Notes under the pieces: generated by a model
Databases searched by the model: none
What the model was told of the DNA's origin: nothing
Seen by the model: the letters and a program-made list of their open reading frames with translations, nothing else
Program-made: the position numbers and the translations under genes
Part shown: positions 25,922 to 34,872 of the stretch, piece after piece
Layout: each line of letters opens with the position of its first letter
Numbering within the stretch: the stretch's first letter is position 1
DNA from: Dokdonella_A sp039926025
Lineage (GTDB): Bacteria; Pseudomonadota; Gammaproteobacteria; Xanthomonadales; Rhodanobacteraceae
Direction of reading: 5' to 3'
NCBI GenBank assembly: GCA_039926025.1
Contig: JBDSXV010000232.1
Location: 62,001 to 126,000 of the forward strand
DNA length: 64,000 nt

Positions 25922-26458
25922 ATGCAGAGCAAAATGCAAGGCGGGTACTCTCTGGTAGAGATACTTGCGGCCATGGTCATCGCTGTGCTCATTCTTGCTG
26001 GCGTTGGCGTTCTTGCAGCCCGTGGCAGCACGGAGTCTCAAGCTCTCGCGTGGACGCAGGGCGTCCGACAGGTGATCGATAGTTCACGGGATGCATACAA
26101 GACGAAGGACGACTATACCGGCTTGAGTTATGCGGTAGCCGTAGCAAACGGCTGGGTGCCCCCAGCGTTGCAATCGGCGACCGGCATTTCGGGGCAAGTA
26201 CCGTGGACTGGCAATTGGTCAATTGGACCGGCTGTCGGCGCACCCATCGCTCAGCCGCTCTTCTTGACGGTGACATTCGGTGCAAAAAATACAGCCGCCT
26301 GTGTCGCTGTTACCAATGCGATGCTCCCTGTCGCTGCGGAATTTGGCAATGTGGAAAAAGGGGCGTGGTATGTCCCGTCGCAAGGAACGCCTGCTGTTGT
26401 CGTGTCCGTTTGTACGGCAGCCGCCACATTCACTATGAAGTACGGATTTGCGTACTGA
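25922..26458 (+). CDS. Second PilS-like prepilin
   Basis: 178 residues from ATG 25922 (GGAGATCG upstream). GGYSLVEILAAMVIAVLILAG is a processing site and helix nearly identical in pattern to the first PilS but with a very short, six-residue leader. The globular part holds two Cys (AACVAVT, VSVCTAA), a likely disulphide. Probably a minor pilin, or an alternative major subunit. Gene spacing to its neighbours is 57 and 12 bases. Confidence 0.8.
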   Translation: MQSKMQGGYSLVEILAAMVIAVLILAGVGVLAARGSTESQALAWTQGVRQVIDSSRDAYKTKDDYTGLSYAVAVANGWVPPALQSATGISGQVPWTGNWSIGPAVGAPIAQPLFLTVTFGAKNTAACVAVTNAMLPVAAEFGNVEKGAWYVPSQGTPAVVVSVCTAAATFTMKYGFAY

Positions 26459-26469
26459 AGGACAGCGCC

Positions 26470-27105
26470 ATGAACGTATCATTCAATCCACGCAATGCAC
26501 GCGGCTATACGCTCCTCGAATCGCTGTCAGTGGCGCTCATTGTTTCGCTTTTGCTGATCGGAGTCGTCATAGCGGCGTCGACGGCACTCGAGTGGCGGAA
26601 GAGGAATGCGTTGGTCGAGGAAGTCATGGAAATCAGCGCCGCGGTTCATGATCTTTTCGGCAACGCCGATTCGTATGCTGGCGTCGGCGTCACCGCCATC
26701 ATCCCAAAGCTGCCTTCCACGTACACGCGGACAGATCTTGCGACAGGTACAACAATTCGCAGTCCTTATGGTGAAGAGATCACCGTCGATATAGACAGCA
26801 CGCAGACTGGCGCGAAAGGCCCACTCGGCGTACAGGGCGTGACGATTTCGACAGTCATCCCGAACGCGGCATGCGCCGATCTCGTCATGACGCTGCAAGG
26901 AAGTTATGACTACATCGTTCTGGGCGACGTGAACCCAACCGTCGTTGCCAATCTGCCCGTTCTAAAACCGGATATCGATTCGGTTGTGTACGCGTGCAAC
27001 TCACAGATCTTCGCATCGCGACCGGCTTTGGCGCCTGTCCCCAATACGCCGCCAGGGCCAGGGCCAACTACGCACCCGATCACCCTCTATCTCGTAAGGA
27101 CGTGA
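26470..27105 (+). CDS. Third PilS-like prepilin (minor pilin)
   Basis: 211 residues from ATG 26470. RGYTLLESLSVALIVSLLLIG is the leader-processing site and hydrophobic helix; Glu is at +5. The mature part carries two Cys (NAACADLV, VYACNSQ) and ends in a Pro-rich tail that precedes LVRT. The three tandem PilS-like proteins share overall shape but are diverged, so they may be tip or priming subunits. Confidence 0.78.
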   Translation: MNVSFNPRNARGYTLLESLSVALIVSLLLIGVVIAASTALEWRKRNALVEEVMEISAAVHDLFGNADSYAGVGVTAIIPKLPSTYTRTDLATGTTIRSPYGEEITVDIDSTQTGAKGPLGVQGVTISTVIPNAACADLVMTLQGSYDYIVLGDVNPTVVANLPVLKPDIDSVVYACNSQIFASRPALAPVPNTPPGPGPTTHPITLYLVRT

Positions 27106-27109
27106 CGCC

Positions 27110-28216
27110 GTGAACGCGACTGTGATTCAACTTCCAGCGGCAGCCGCCATCGATGCGAGCGATAAGTTCCTTGAGGAACTCTCTGATATCTATCTCTGGG
27201 ATCTCCCCAGCGACGTTCCACGCGGTGTAAGGAATGGCTGGTGTAATTTGGGTAGCGCCAAGAACATTCGCTTGTCGGAGACTCCAATCGAACCGTGGGC
27301 ACAAGGATTGCTATCGCTGATCCAGGAACAGTACCCGACGGGCGAGGACGACTTCGCGATCGAGTACACGAATATGCGGTTCCGCGGACATCGCGATAGC
27401 ACCGTGGGCGGCAATCTGCTTGCTATGCGTCGGCAAACCATGGCGGTGCCTCGTCTCGACGAGTTGCTCCTGCCAGCCTGGTGGGTGCCCTTGCTCATGC
27501 AGAAGTCGCTGCTCAAGGAAGGAGGGTTAATCGTAATGGCGGCCGCTTTGGGGTGCGGCAAGTCGACCACGATCGCCTCGTTGATCCGTACGCGTCTGGA
27601 GGCCTACGGAGGACATGCAAGGACGGTCGAGGATCCGTGCGAGTTGCCGCTGGATGGCTTCTGGGGTGATGGTGTTTGTGTCCAGTGTCCTGTCGATCCC
27701 AAGGTCGAGCCCAAAATCGGCTGGAGCACCGCACTGCGGAAAATGTTGCGTGCCTATCCCGCAAGTACGGAAGGCGGGCAGATACTCTTCATCGGCGAAA
27801 TTCGGGGTTCCGATGTCGCTGCAGAAGCGGTGCGTGCTGCTGTCAACGGCCAGCTCGTCATCACAACGATACATGCATCAAGTGTCGTCACTGCCATCAA
27901 GCGACTCGTTGCATTCGCAGCCGAGGACATGGGGCACGAGGTGGCGCGCGACATGGTGTCATCAGCGTTGCGCCTTGTGTTCACGCAGAATCTTCGGCGA
28001 AACCCCAATCCAAGTGCTACCGGATGGCAGCGTCGAATCATTGAAGGAAGCGTGCTTGCGTCTGGCGGAGATGGCCATCCGGTCGGCGTCAACATCCGGG
28101 AAGGAAAGTTCAACATGTTGAATCAATCGTTCGATCGATTGAAGAAGCTCATGACGACGATGAAGCCAGCGGATACGCCGGTTGAAGAACTCTTGCGAGA
28201 ATCGGCCAAGGCTTAA
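27110..28216 (+). CDS. Additional PilT/PilB-type ATPase with altered Walker A
   Basis: 368 residues from GTG 27110 (AAGGA nine bases upstream). The C-terminal RecA-like domain has MAAALGCGKSTT (about 143-154) where Walker A normally begins with Gly, VEDPCEL, Walker B-like ILFIGEIRGSDVA and the His motif NGQLVITTIHASS. No GspE zinc motif, so it is nearer to PilT/PilU retraction ATPases. It stands between the third PilS and the PilV-like genes and is the third secretion ATPase in the window, besides DotB and PilQ. R64 has none at this place, since R64 PilT is a transglycosylase. A retraction or priming role is inferred. Confidence 0.75.
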   Translation: MNATVIQLPAAAAIDASDKFLEELSDIYLWDLPSDVPRGVRNGWCNLGSAKNIRLSETPIEPWAQGLLSLIQEQYPTGEDDFAIEYTNMRFRGHRDSTVGGNLLAMRRQTMAVPRLDELLLPAWWVPLLMQKSLLKEGGLIVMAAALGCGKSTTIASLIRTRLEAYGGHARTVEDPCELPLDGFWGDGVCVQCPVDPKVEPKIGWSTALRKMLRAYPASTEGGQILFIGEIRGSDVAAEAVRAAVNGQLVITTIHASSVVTAIKRLVAFAAEDMGHEVARDMVSSALRLVFTQNLRRNPNPSATGWQRRIIEGSVLASGGDGHPVGVNIREGKFNMLNQSFDRLKKLMTTMKPADTPVEELLRESAKA

Positions 28217-28223
28217 AGGAGCG

Positions 28224-29534
28224 ATGAAAATGAAGCGGACGCAAAATGGATTCAGCCTCATGGAGGCCTTGGTTGCCGTGATTATCCTGACGGTGATCGC
28301 GGCAACGTTTGCGAGCATGATGCTGATGCAGAACAAGCAGGAAGCGAAAACGGATTTCAGGGAAATTGAAACGCGCGAGTTGTCGCAGCTCTACTACGCC
28401 ACGAAGGCGTACATGAAGGAGACGCCCAGTGCGGTGACGGCCACGACCGCTCAGATCGGGCTCAATACACTTATTGCTGCCGGTAAATTGCCACAGGCGT
28501 TCGCCACGCGGGGTGGAACGTTGGGTCAAACGCCATGGCGACAGACCTATACGATCTACGCAAAGCTCGATGCAACGGACAATAAGCCACGAGCTGTGAT
28601 TCACGAAGGTTCGCCTGCGGCGTCCGCGCCAAATCTGCTCCGTGCCGGAGTCCCCAATACAACGGTGGCGATCGCTGCGCTGAAGTCCGACATCGCAACG
28701 AAGGTGACCAGCGCATACAAGATTCCTGCTGCGACCATTGCAGCGGGTACATTGAGCGCTGTTGGCGCCCTCAATGCTTTCACGAAGAACATCACCGGCG
28801 TCTTACCGACGGCACCTATGCAGACTGCGGCGGCGGTCCTGGTCGGTTATCCGGATCTAGAGCCACCGGATACCGTGGTGACGTCCGGATCGAAGTGGGG
28901 CAACTGTACGTTCTCTCCGCCGACCAAGAGCACAGCCTTCGCCAACTACGGACAGCCTATTGCAGCCGTGTGCCCGGCCGGCACACAGAATCTTGTACAT
29001 GTCTCAACGAGCAACGGGGTCAAGCAAGGCTTTCCGTTCTGTCGGATGAACCATCATTTCGGTGAGACAAACTACACAATTTATCCAACCGATATCGGTG
29101 ACCTGACGATCGGTGCAGAACAGCAAACCGACCCCATCGTCATTTTGATGGGGTTTTACAACTATGGATGCCATACCGATCCGATCACGGGTACGGTCAG
29201 TGGGTGCACAAGTTCAGCGCAGCGGCAACCTTATACGAACACCTTCAAGAACGAAGTGGTGATGCTCAACGGCGCGGAAGTCTACGCCACGCCGACGTGC
29301 CTATCCGACGTGTTTTATCAGGCCTCCGAGATCAACCCGCCGACCAACACAAACGGATGCAGCTCGTCGGGGCCGAACATAGGCGAGCCGAATCCTCCGG
29401 ATGGCGTGGGCTGCGCCATCGAGGGCAGCGCGAGAGACGGATACGTTGATGGTTTCTACAACGGTGCGACGACGGTGCCAGGCCTCGGCCAGGATGCCCG
29501 CGTGCTTTTGTGCTGCCAGCAGCTCACGCCATGA
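28224..29534 (+). CDS. PilV-like minor prepilin/adhesin A
   Basis: 436 residues from ATG 28224 (AAAGGAG upstream). NGFSLMEALVAVIILTVIAAT is a type IV pilin site and helix. The long mature part resembles PilV of R64 in size and layout: a central helical part (about residues 120-230) and a Cys-rich C-terminal part (about eight Cys, ending VLLCCQQL). PilV proteins sit at the pilus tip and bind recipient lipopolysaccharide. No shufflon segments or Rci sites are visible at its 3' end. The stop overlaps the next gene. Confidence 0.78.
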   Translation: MKMKRTQNGFSLMEALVAVIILTVIAATFASMMLMQNKQEAKTDFREIETRELSQLYYATKAYMKETPSAVTATTAQIGLNTLIAAGKLPQAFATRGGTLGQTPWRQTYTIYAKLDATDNKPRAVIHEGSPAASAPNLLRAGVPNTTVAIAALKSDIATKVTSAYKIPAATIAAGTLSAVGALNAFTKNITGVLPTAPMQTAAAVLVGYPDLEPPDTVVTSGSKWGNCTFSPPTKSTAFANYGQPIAAVCPAGTQNLVHVSTSNGVKQGFPFCRMNHHFGETNYTIYPTDIGDLTIGAEQQTDPIVILMGFYNYGCHTDPITGTVSGCTSSAQRQPYTNTFKNEVVMLNGAEVYATPTCLSDVFYQASEINPPTNTNGCSSSGPNIGEPNPPDGVGCAIEGSARDGYVDGFYNGATTVPGLGQDARVLLCCQQLTP

Positions 29535-30721
29535 AACAACCAAACGGGTTCACGCTGATCGAATTGTTGATTGGCTTGGCTATCGCCGTCGTTGTGGCCG
29601 CGGCGATGGTCGGTCTGACGCGCAGCTGGCTCAATGTGTCGAACCAGCAGCAATCGATCACAACGGAAGCGAGTGAACTGGCGGACGTTTATACCGCAAC
29701 CCAGACCTATCTCAGTCGGAACGTCGCCACTATCCCGGCTGGGACAAGTGCGATTTCGGTCGGGACGTTGATCACGCCGGGACTTCTGCCAGCAAGGTTC
29801 GCGCTGCGCAACGGTATTGTCGGAACCTCACCTTGGTTTCAACGCTACGGCATCATGGTTAACAAGCATGCCGATGGAACTACTCGTGCATTGATCTATG
29901 AGCGCTTAGCGGCGAACGCGACGCGATTGGCACACACCGGGGTGTCAGCTTCAACACAAGCGCTGACCACGTTGAAAACAGTGTTGGCGACACGACTCAA
30001 CAGTGACTACCACTTGCCGGCGGGCACGTTGACTCCTGGATCATCGGTCGCTACAGGCGTATTTGGTAGCTTTTCCAAGGATCTCAGTGCCGACATCTCG
30101 TCGTCGATCGGCAGTGCCATCAATCAGCCCTCTATCGCGATCCTGGTCGGCTTCTCAGACCTGAGCGCAGGTGGAAGCGACGTGCCGCCGACGGGATTGC
30201 CTCGCACGAACTTGCTGGGCTGCGTTGTCGTTCATCCCACCATCGCGACGGGCTCGGGACCTACCTGTCCGGCGACAACGCCAGCGCAGGTGGCGAAATG
30301 GCCCTATTGCGCTCCTTGGAACAACAACTTCCAAAAGTATGCTGCGTATCCCTCAAATGCTGGAACAATTACCTCGGGGACAATCCGACACGCGGAGCAG
30401 AAGGTGTTTATCTGCACCGATTTCATGTGGCACCAGATGGATGTATGGGACATGGAGCCACCCGGAATTCCAACGAATCGTTACTCCATGTGTCCCTCGT
30501 ATCAAAATGAGACGGATACTGCGCTTGCTTATATTCAGGGTGGACGTTTTCTCGATGAAGGGTGTGCCGACATCCGCAATGGCTTGGGTTCTACAGGCAG
30601 TTGCACGCCGCTGTCTGGCGTCGACCTGGCCCACGGTAGTGCCTGTGCGCAGACCACAGTGAGGCCAGAGATCGCTTCCATGGGTGCGAACAGCTACAAC
30701 ATCTTGTGTTGCGCGCAATGA
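29531..30721 (+). CDS. PilV-like minor prepilin/adhesin B
   Basis: 396 residues from ATG 29531, overlapping the previous stop by four bases. NGFTLIELLIGLAIAVVVAAA is the processing site and helix. The downstream architecture parallels PilV-like A (GTSPWFQRYGIMVNKHADGT, a region around LVGFSDL, and a C-terminal part ending NILCCAQ), so the two are probably diverged duplicates. Having two fixed PilV-like genes may offer two recipient specificities without a shufflon; this is inference. Confidence 0.78.
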   Translation: MKQPNGFTLIELLIGLAIAVVVAAAMVGLTRSWLNVSNQQQSITTEASELADVYTATQTYLSRNVATIPAGTSAISVGTLITPGLLPARFALRNGIVGTSPWFQRYGIMVNKHADGTTRALIYERLAANATRLAHTGVSASTQALTTLKTVLATRLNSDYHLPAGTLTPGSSVATGVFGSFSKDLSADISSSIGSAINQPSIAILVGFSDLSAGGSDVPPTGLPRTNLLGCVVVHPTIATGSGPTCPATTPAQVAKWPYCAPWNNNFQKYAAYPSNAGTITSGTIRHAEQKVFICTDFMWHQMDVWDMEPPGIPTNRYSMCPSYQNETDTALAYIQGGRFLDEGCADIRNGLGSTGSCTPLSGVDLAHGSACAQTTVRPEIASMGANSYNILCCAQ

Positions 30722-30972
30722 CGATCAAGGCCGCGCGCACGCGAGAGGGTCGCCATGCACAGTTCATCGAGCTGACGGCTACGTTGGGCCTCATCGACAT
30801 TGAAGCGAGCGCCCTTCTGGGATTCACCCGGAGCGTCTGGTCAATGTACCGACATCAGCGGAGCCCAGTTCCGAAATATGCGGTCATGTCGCTGGCCAGC
30901 GCAGTCGCGCTGAAAGCGGCTGCGCCACGGGTTTTTAACCAGTGGCTGAACGCATTTCGGGAAAAGTCTTAG
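30718..30972 (+). CDS. Small HTH-like protein
   Basis: 84 residues from ATG 30718, overlapping the pilV B stop. The segment IEASALLGFTRSVWSMYRH followed by VPKYAVMSLASAVAL looks like a helix-turn-helix of the Xre/phage-Cro sort with a downstream helical arm. It closes the pil operon and is followed by a promoter with a palindrome in its spacer (30978-31005), so it could regulate the next unit. No family match recalled. Confidence 0.6.
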   Translation: MTIKAARTREGRHAQFIELTATLGLIDIEASALLGFTRSVWSMYRHQRSPVPKYAVMSLASAVALKAAAPRVFNQWLNAFREKS

Positions 30973-30977
30973 TGGTC

Positions 30978-31005
30978 TTGCGTTGTTCAATATTTGAACT
31001 ATAGT
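30978..31005 (+). promoter_or_regulatory. Promoter with operator in the spacer, for the secreted-protein unit
   Basis: TTGCGT (30978-30983) and TATAGT (31000-31005) are 16 bases apart. The spacer contains the palindrome GTTCAA-TAT-TTGAAC (30985-30999). A bound protein would block the promoter. The first gene after it is the 348-residue secreted protein at 31042 (AAAGGAG ribosome site at 31030). Confidence 0.6.
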
Positions 31006-31041
31006 ACCATCGCCTATACCGCCACATGAAAGGAGATACTC

Positions 31042-32088
31042 ATGAACCCGATCCGCGTTTTACTCGCCCTGCTGGTGCTGTGCTTTGGGGCCACCGCTGC
31101 TCTGTCTGCACGTGCTGCTGATCGCACCAGCGAACGATTGGGCTCGATCCTGCCGTACTCCGGCACCTACATCGATTGGAGTACGGGTGGCGTGTCGCTC
31201 GAGTTCGACTCGGGACCTGGTCCCAATGGAGACGGAGCGCTGGGTACCTTTTTCATGTTTCACACCTACGACCAGGCAGGCAACTCGCTCAATTGGATTG
31301 GACAGCCTGCGGTGACACTTACGTCTGAAGCCGAGAGGGCTGCGACGGGTGTGATCGCGAAAGCGACTGGTAGCCTCTACTACGTGATCAACGGACCTTG
31401 CATCGGATGCACGGGTTCGGGCGCGACGATCGTGCAGACGGGCATCAATTTTGATCTGGCGTGGTCCAACCCGCGTCAAATGATGCTGACCTTCTCAGGT
31501 GCACGAACAGGCGTCTTTCATCTGGATGCTGTGAACTATGCGAGCACCAGCGATGACTTCTTCTTCCCAGGTACGTGGTCAGCCACCGTCGTGGTGGACT
31601 CGCCATTTGCGCCGCCGGAAAAGGCCAACATGGCGATCCTTCAGATCGATGCACTTCCGATGACCGCGCATTTTGCGTTTGACGCCAACGTTCCTGCGGC
31701 ACACAAGATGCCACCCGTTGGTGCGAAGTTGTATCGGATGCGATGCCCGGCGGACGGCGCGAATGGCAATGGTTCCAACCACCTCGCGTGCGGCGGCGTC
31801 ATGGCGGACCTTGGGGAGACCCAGGAGCCGGTGCTGTGGTACGACCCCGCTACGAAGACTTCTGGCATCGAATCGGCTGTGCTGCAGGCGGGCGTCTATC
31901 ACGTCACGGCAGGATCTCCGGCGCACTTTGACATGTACGTCGAGCGACCGAATGTGCTGGTCGGCCATGACAATTCGCATCTCGTCAACGGTGATCATTC
32001 CAGTGTCGTCGCCTTGACCCTGGTACGCATTCCTACAGGCACGATGCGGGATCCATACGACTACACGCCGCCGACATCAGGGCATTAA
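31042..32088 (+). CDS. Secreted hypothetical protein in the pilus region
   Basis: 348 residues from ATG 31042 (AAAGGAGATACT upstream). A clear signal peptide (LLALLVLCFGATAALSARA-A). The mature protein is rich in Gly, Thr, Ser and aromatic residues with beta-type sequence, two Cys in CIGCTGSG and two more around MRCPADG and LACGG. It reads like a beta-sandwich extracellular protein. No family recognised. It starts its own transcription unit between the pil genes and the giant Ig-like lipoprotein, so a role at the cell surface, perhaps in mating contact, is possible. Confidence 0.75.
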   Translation: MNPIRVLLALLVLCFGATAALSARAADRTSERLGSILPYSGTYIDWSTGGVSLEFDSGPGPNGDGALGTFFMFHTYDQAGNSLNWIGQPAVTLTSEAERAATGVIAKATGSLYYVINGPCIGCTGSGATIVQTGINFDLAWSNPRQMMLTFSGARTGVFHLDAVNYASTSDDFFFPGTWSATVVVDSPFAPPEKANMAILQIDALPMTAHFAFDANVPAAHKMPPVGAKLYRMRCPADGANGNGSNHLACGGVMADLGETQEPVLWYDPATKTSGIESAVLQAGVYHVTAGSPAHFDMYVERPNVLVGHDNSHLVNGDHSSVVALTLVRIPTGTMRDPYDYTPPTSGH

Positions 32089-32188
32089 GCAGTTAGATCT
32101 AAGAAGCGAGCGGGCTGCGCATTGTGGCCTGATGGAACAGACCGGACCAACGATCGCGATCGTGGTTTCAATTCGATAGGGGTTAGTC

Positions 32189-34870
32189 ATGACAATGCGG
32201 AATCTCAAAGCGTGGGGGGTAACAGGAATGCTGTTGCTCTTGTCAGCATGCGGCGGTGGTGGCGGCGGAAGTACGCCACGAGACACCACGTTGCCGGGTC
32301 AAACGGTGGTGACCAGCTACACCATCACGGCGGGTCTCTGGGACGCCGGCGGGCATCAGGTCGCGAGCGTGTCGCAGGGTACAGCGGTGTCGGCGGTCGC
32401 TACGGTGATCGAGGTGAAAACCATCACCACGCCAGGACTCGCCGATCGCATCACCCGTAATCCTGCGGTGGGCCAAGTGGTGACGTTCACGACAACGGGC
32501 GGCGTCTTGACACCCGGCAGTGGGACATCGCTGACTGGCAACGATGGAAAGGCCAGCATTGTGCTGACGCCCGGCGGTGACGCCGGGGCATATGCGTTGA
32601 CGGTTGCGACGCACGGCGCTACTGCGGCAGTGAACTATCAGATCGCAAGCACACTGGTACCAACATTGAAACTTGATCTGATTGATGCATCGGGTGCGGT
32701 GACATCCGAGATTGCCGCAGGGAGCATCAATACAGTTCGCGTGCAAGCTCTGCGTATTGAAACCGAGGCCAACGGAACGCCCACCGGCCGCTTAATCCCG
32801 GCGTCGGGCATCATCATCACCACATCGTCAGATGGCGGGGTCTTTGATCCAACAACGGGCACTGCGCTGACCGGCGCGGATGGCTTTGCCACGGTTCGTT
32901 TACTCGCCAACGTTGTCAATGCCGCCTTCGTCTTGACGGTGAAGGGAACGATCGATGGCACCGACGTTACGCAGTCCATGGGTTATCAGGTAACGGTCCC
33001 TTCCGTCCAGGTCGGTAGCGGTTCGCCTTTTGTCGCGGGCGTGCTTGCCATCGGACAGGCATCGATCGGCGCGGGCGGATCGACTGCCGTCAGCGTCTAC
33101 CTCGTCGATGAGGCGGGGCATCCGTTCCTCCCGCCCGTCGCGATCGAATTCACGTCCGCTTGTGCATTGAACCACGGCGCGACACTGACGAGCCCAGTCA
33201 TGTCCGCGAATGGCTCTGCGATCAGTACGTATACGGCGGGCGCTGGTTGCGTCGGCGCCGACACCGTCATCGCCAAAGCGACGATCCCTGGGTCCGCGCT
33301 ACCGCTCACGGCACAAGGCGTGATTCAGATCGCCCCGCCGACGGCAGGCTCAATTACCTTTGAATCGGCAACACCCGCAGCCATTGCGCTGCGCGGGCAC
33401 GGAAGCACGAACTTGCCAGAAACGACCGCCGTTGCATTCACCGTGATTTCCGGCGCCGGGATTCCCGTGCCGAACCAGCTGGTGCACTTCTCACTGACGA
33501 CGGCGGCCGGTGGTCTTGCGTTACTCGAGACACAGGCGACCTCGGACAGTGCCGGTCATGTGCTCACGCACGTACAGAGCGGCACAGTTGCGGTGGTGTT
33601 TCGAGTGGGTGCGACGCTCGATGGCACTTCCATCAGTACCCAGTCGCAAGGGATATCCGTCTCGACGGGAACCGCTGATCAGAATTCCTTCTCGATCAGT
33701 GCGACTGTGCTGAATCCCGAAGCATTCAGTGTCGACGGTGTGCCAGTGACCATTACCGCCAGAGCGGGAGATTGGTTCCACAATCCCGTGGCCGACGGCA
33801 CCGTCATTCAATTCACGACCGGAGGTGGCTCCGTGCAGCCGTCGTGTACAACGACGAACGGCGCATGCTCGGTTATCTGGACGTCGCAAGCACCGCGCCC
33901 CTCAAATGGACGTGCGGTCGTGCTCGGTTACACGTCAGGCGACGAATCGTTTGTTGACCTCGATGGGAACGGGTTGTACTCGGGCTCCGACACCTTTGCC
34001 GATCTCCCCGAAGCATGGCGTGATGACAATGAGAACGGCCGCTACGATGCGGGTGAGTTCTTCATTGATGCGAATGGCAACTCCCATCATGACGATGGAA
34101 ACGCCCTGTACGACGGTTCACTCTGTGACGTCAACACGCATCGTTGCGGCCAATCGCGAGCAGTTGACGTACGTGGATCGCTGGTCATCGCCATGGCGAC
34201 ATCGCACGCCGCGATCGTCATCAATCCAAACACGATTCATATCTCGCCGTCCGGTTCGGCCAGCGTGCGGATCGAAGTCTCCGATGATCACGGCAATCTG
34301 CCGCCAATGGGGACCACCATCGCTGCAACGAGCTCGAAGGGCACATTGGGATCGCCAGCGACATGGACCGTCGGCAACAGCAACGCTCACGGTCCGTTTG
34401 TTGCGGTCACTACGCTGTCCGGCACAACCGGTGATACCGGCAGTGGAACCTTCAACGTGGCGGTCACGACACCCTCCGGTGTTGTGACCAATGCTCAGGC
34501 GGTGGTGCAGGTTGCCGCAGTGGCCGCCGCCGCTCAGGGCCGCGCAGCATCTTTGCAGGTATTGCCAAGCAGCGTGACGATCCAACCTGGGCAGAGCGTA
34601 CTCCAGCAAATTTCGCTCCGAGCCGTCACGAAAGAAGGCGAGCGCGTCGCCGGCGTCGTGCCAACCGTTGCATGCACGACTGGCGAGGCGATTCATCTCT
34701 TCCTTGTTCCGGACAGCGACCACCATCCGGTAACTGCGGACACCGACAACAGCATGCCATCTTGGCCAATAACTGTAACCGCCGGAGCCGATGGCGCAGG
34801 AACGGGGCGCTGCACGTTCATGGCCGGTGAACTGCGTGCCAATGTGACTATCGAGGTGGCACCGCGCTAG
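32189..34870 (+). CDS. Very large Ig-like (Big_1/invasin-type) lipoprotein
   Basis: 893 residues. Lipobox LLSACGGGGGG gives a lipidated Cys. The mature protein is built of repeated Ig-like beta domains with the Big_1-type GxxVTFTTTGGVL...T..G.A.V.L pattern (several copies, e.g. around residues 85-140, 195-260, 270-360, 380-480, 490-570). An Asp-rich calcium-binding-like segment (DLDGNGLYSGSDTF and DANGNSHHDDGNALYD) sits near residues 590-650. Proteins of this kind act as adhesins; IncHI plasmids also carry secreted Ig-like proteins that influence conjugation. Its place between pilV and the transglycosylase suggests a surface role in mating, which is inference. Confidence 0.82.
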   Translation: MTMRNLKAWGVTGMLLLLSACGGGGGGSTPRDTTLPGQTVVTSYTITAGLWDAGGHQVASVSQGTAVSAVATVIEVKTITTPGLADRITRNPAVGQVVTFTTTGGVLTPGSGTSLTGNDGKASIVLTPGGDAGAYALTVATHGATAAVNYQIASTLVPTLKLDLIDASGAVTSEIAAGSINTVRVQALRIETEANGTPTGRLIPASGIIITTSSDGGVFDPTTGTALTGADGFATVRLLANVVNAAFVLTVKGTIDGTDVTQSMGYQVTVPSVQVGSGSPFVAGVLAIGQASIGAGGSTAVSVYLVDEAGHPFLPPVAIEFTSACALNHGATLTSPVMSANGSAISTYTAGAGCVGADTVIAKATIPGSALPLTAQGVIQIAPPTAGSITFESATPAAIALRGHGSTNLPETTAVAFTVISGAGIPVPNQLVHFSLTTAAGGLALLETQATSDSAGHVLTHVQSGTVAVVFRVGATLDGTSISTQSQGISVSTGTADQNSFSISATVLNPEAFSVDGVPVTITARAGDWFHNPVADGTVIQFTTGGGSVQPSCTTTNGACSVIWTSQAPRPSNGRAVVLGYTSGDESFVDLDGNGLYSGSDTFADLPEAWRDDNENGRYDAGEFFIDANGNSHHDDGNALYDGSLCDVNTHRCGQSRAVDVRGSLVIAMATSHAAIVINPNTIHISPSGSASVRIEVSDDHGNLPPMGTTIAATSSKGTLGSPATWTVGNSNAHGPFVAVTTLSGTTGDTGSGTFNVAVTTPSGVVTNAQAVVQVAAVAAAAQGRAASLQVLPSSVTIQPGQSVLQQISLRAVTKEGERVAGVVPTVACTTGEAIHLFLVPDSDHHPVTADTDNSMPSWPITVTAGADGAGTGRCTFMAGELRANVTIEVAPR

Positions 34871-34872
34871 CG

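Noticed and set aside
28224..30721. Shufflon at the pilV 3' end
   Set aside because: No repeated inversion sites or adjacent Rci-type recombinase; the recombinase at 62476 is over 30 kb away.
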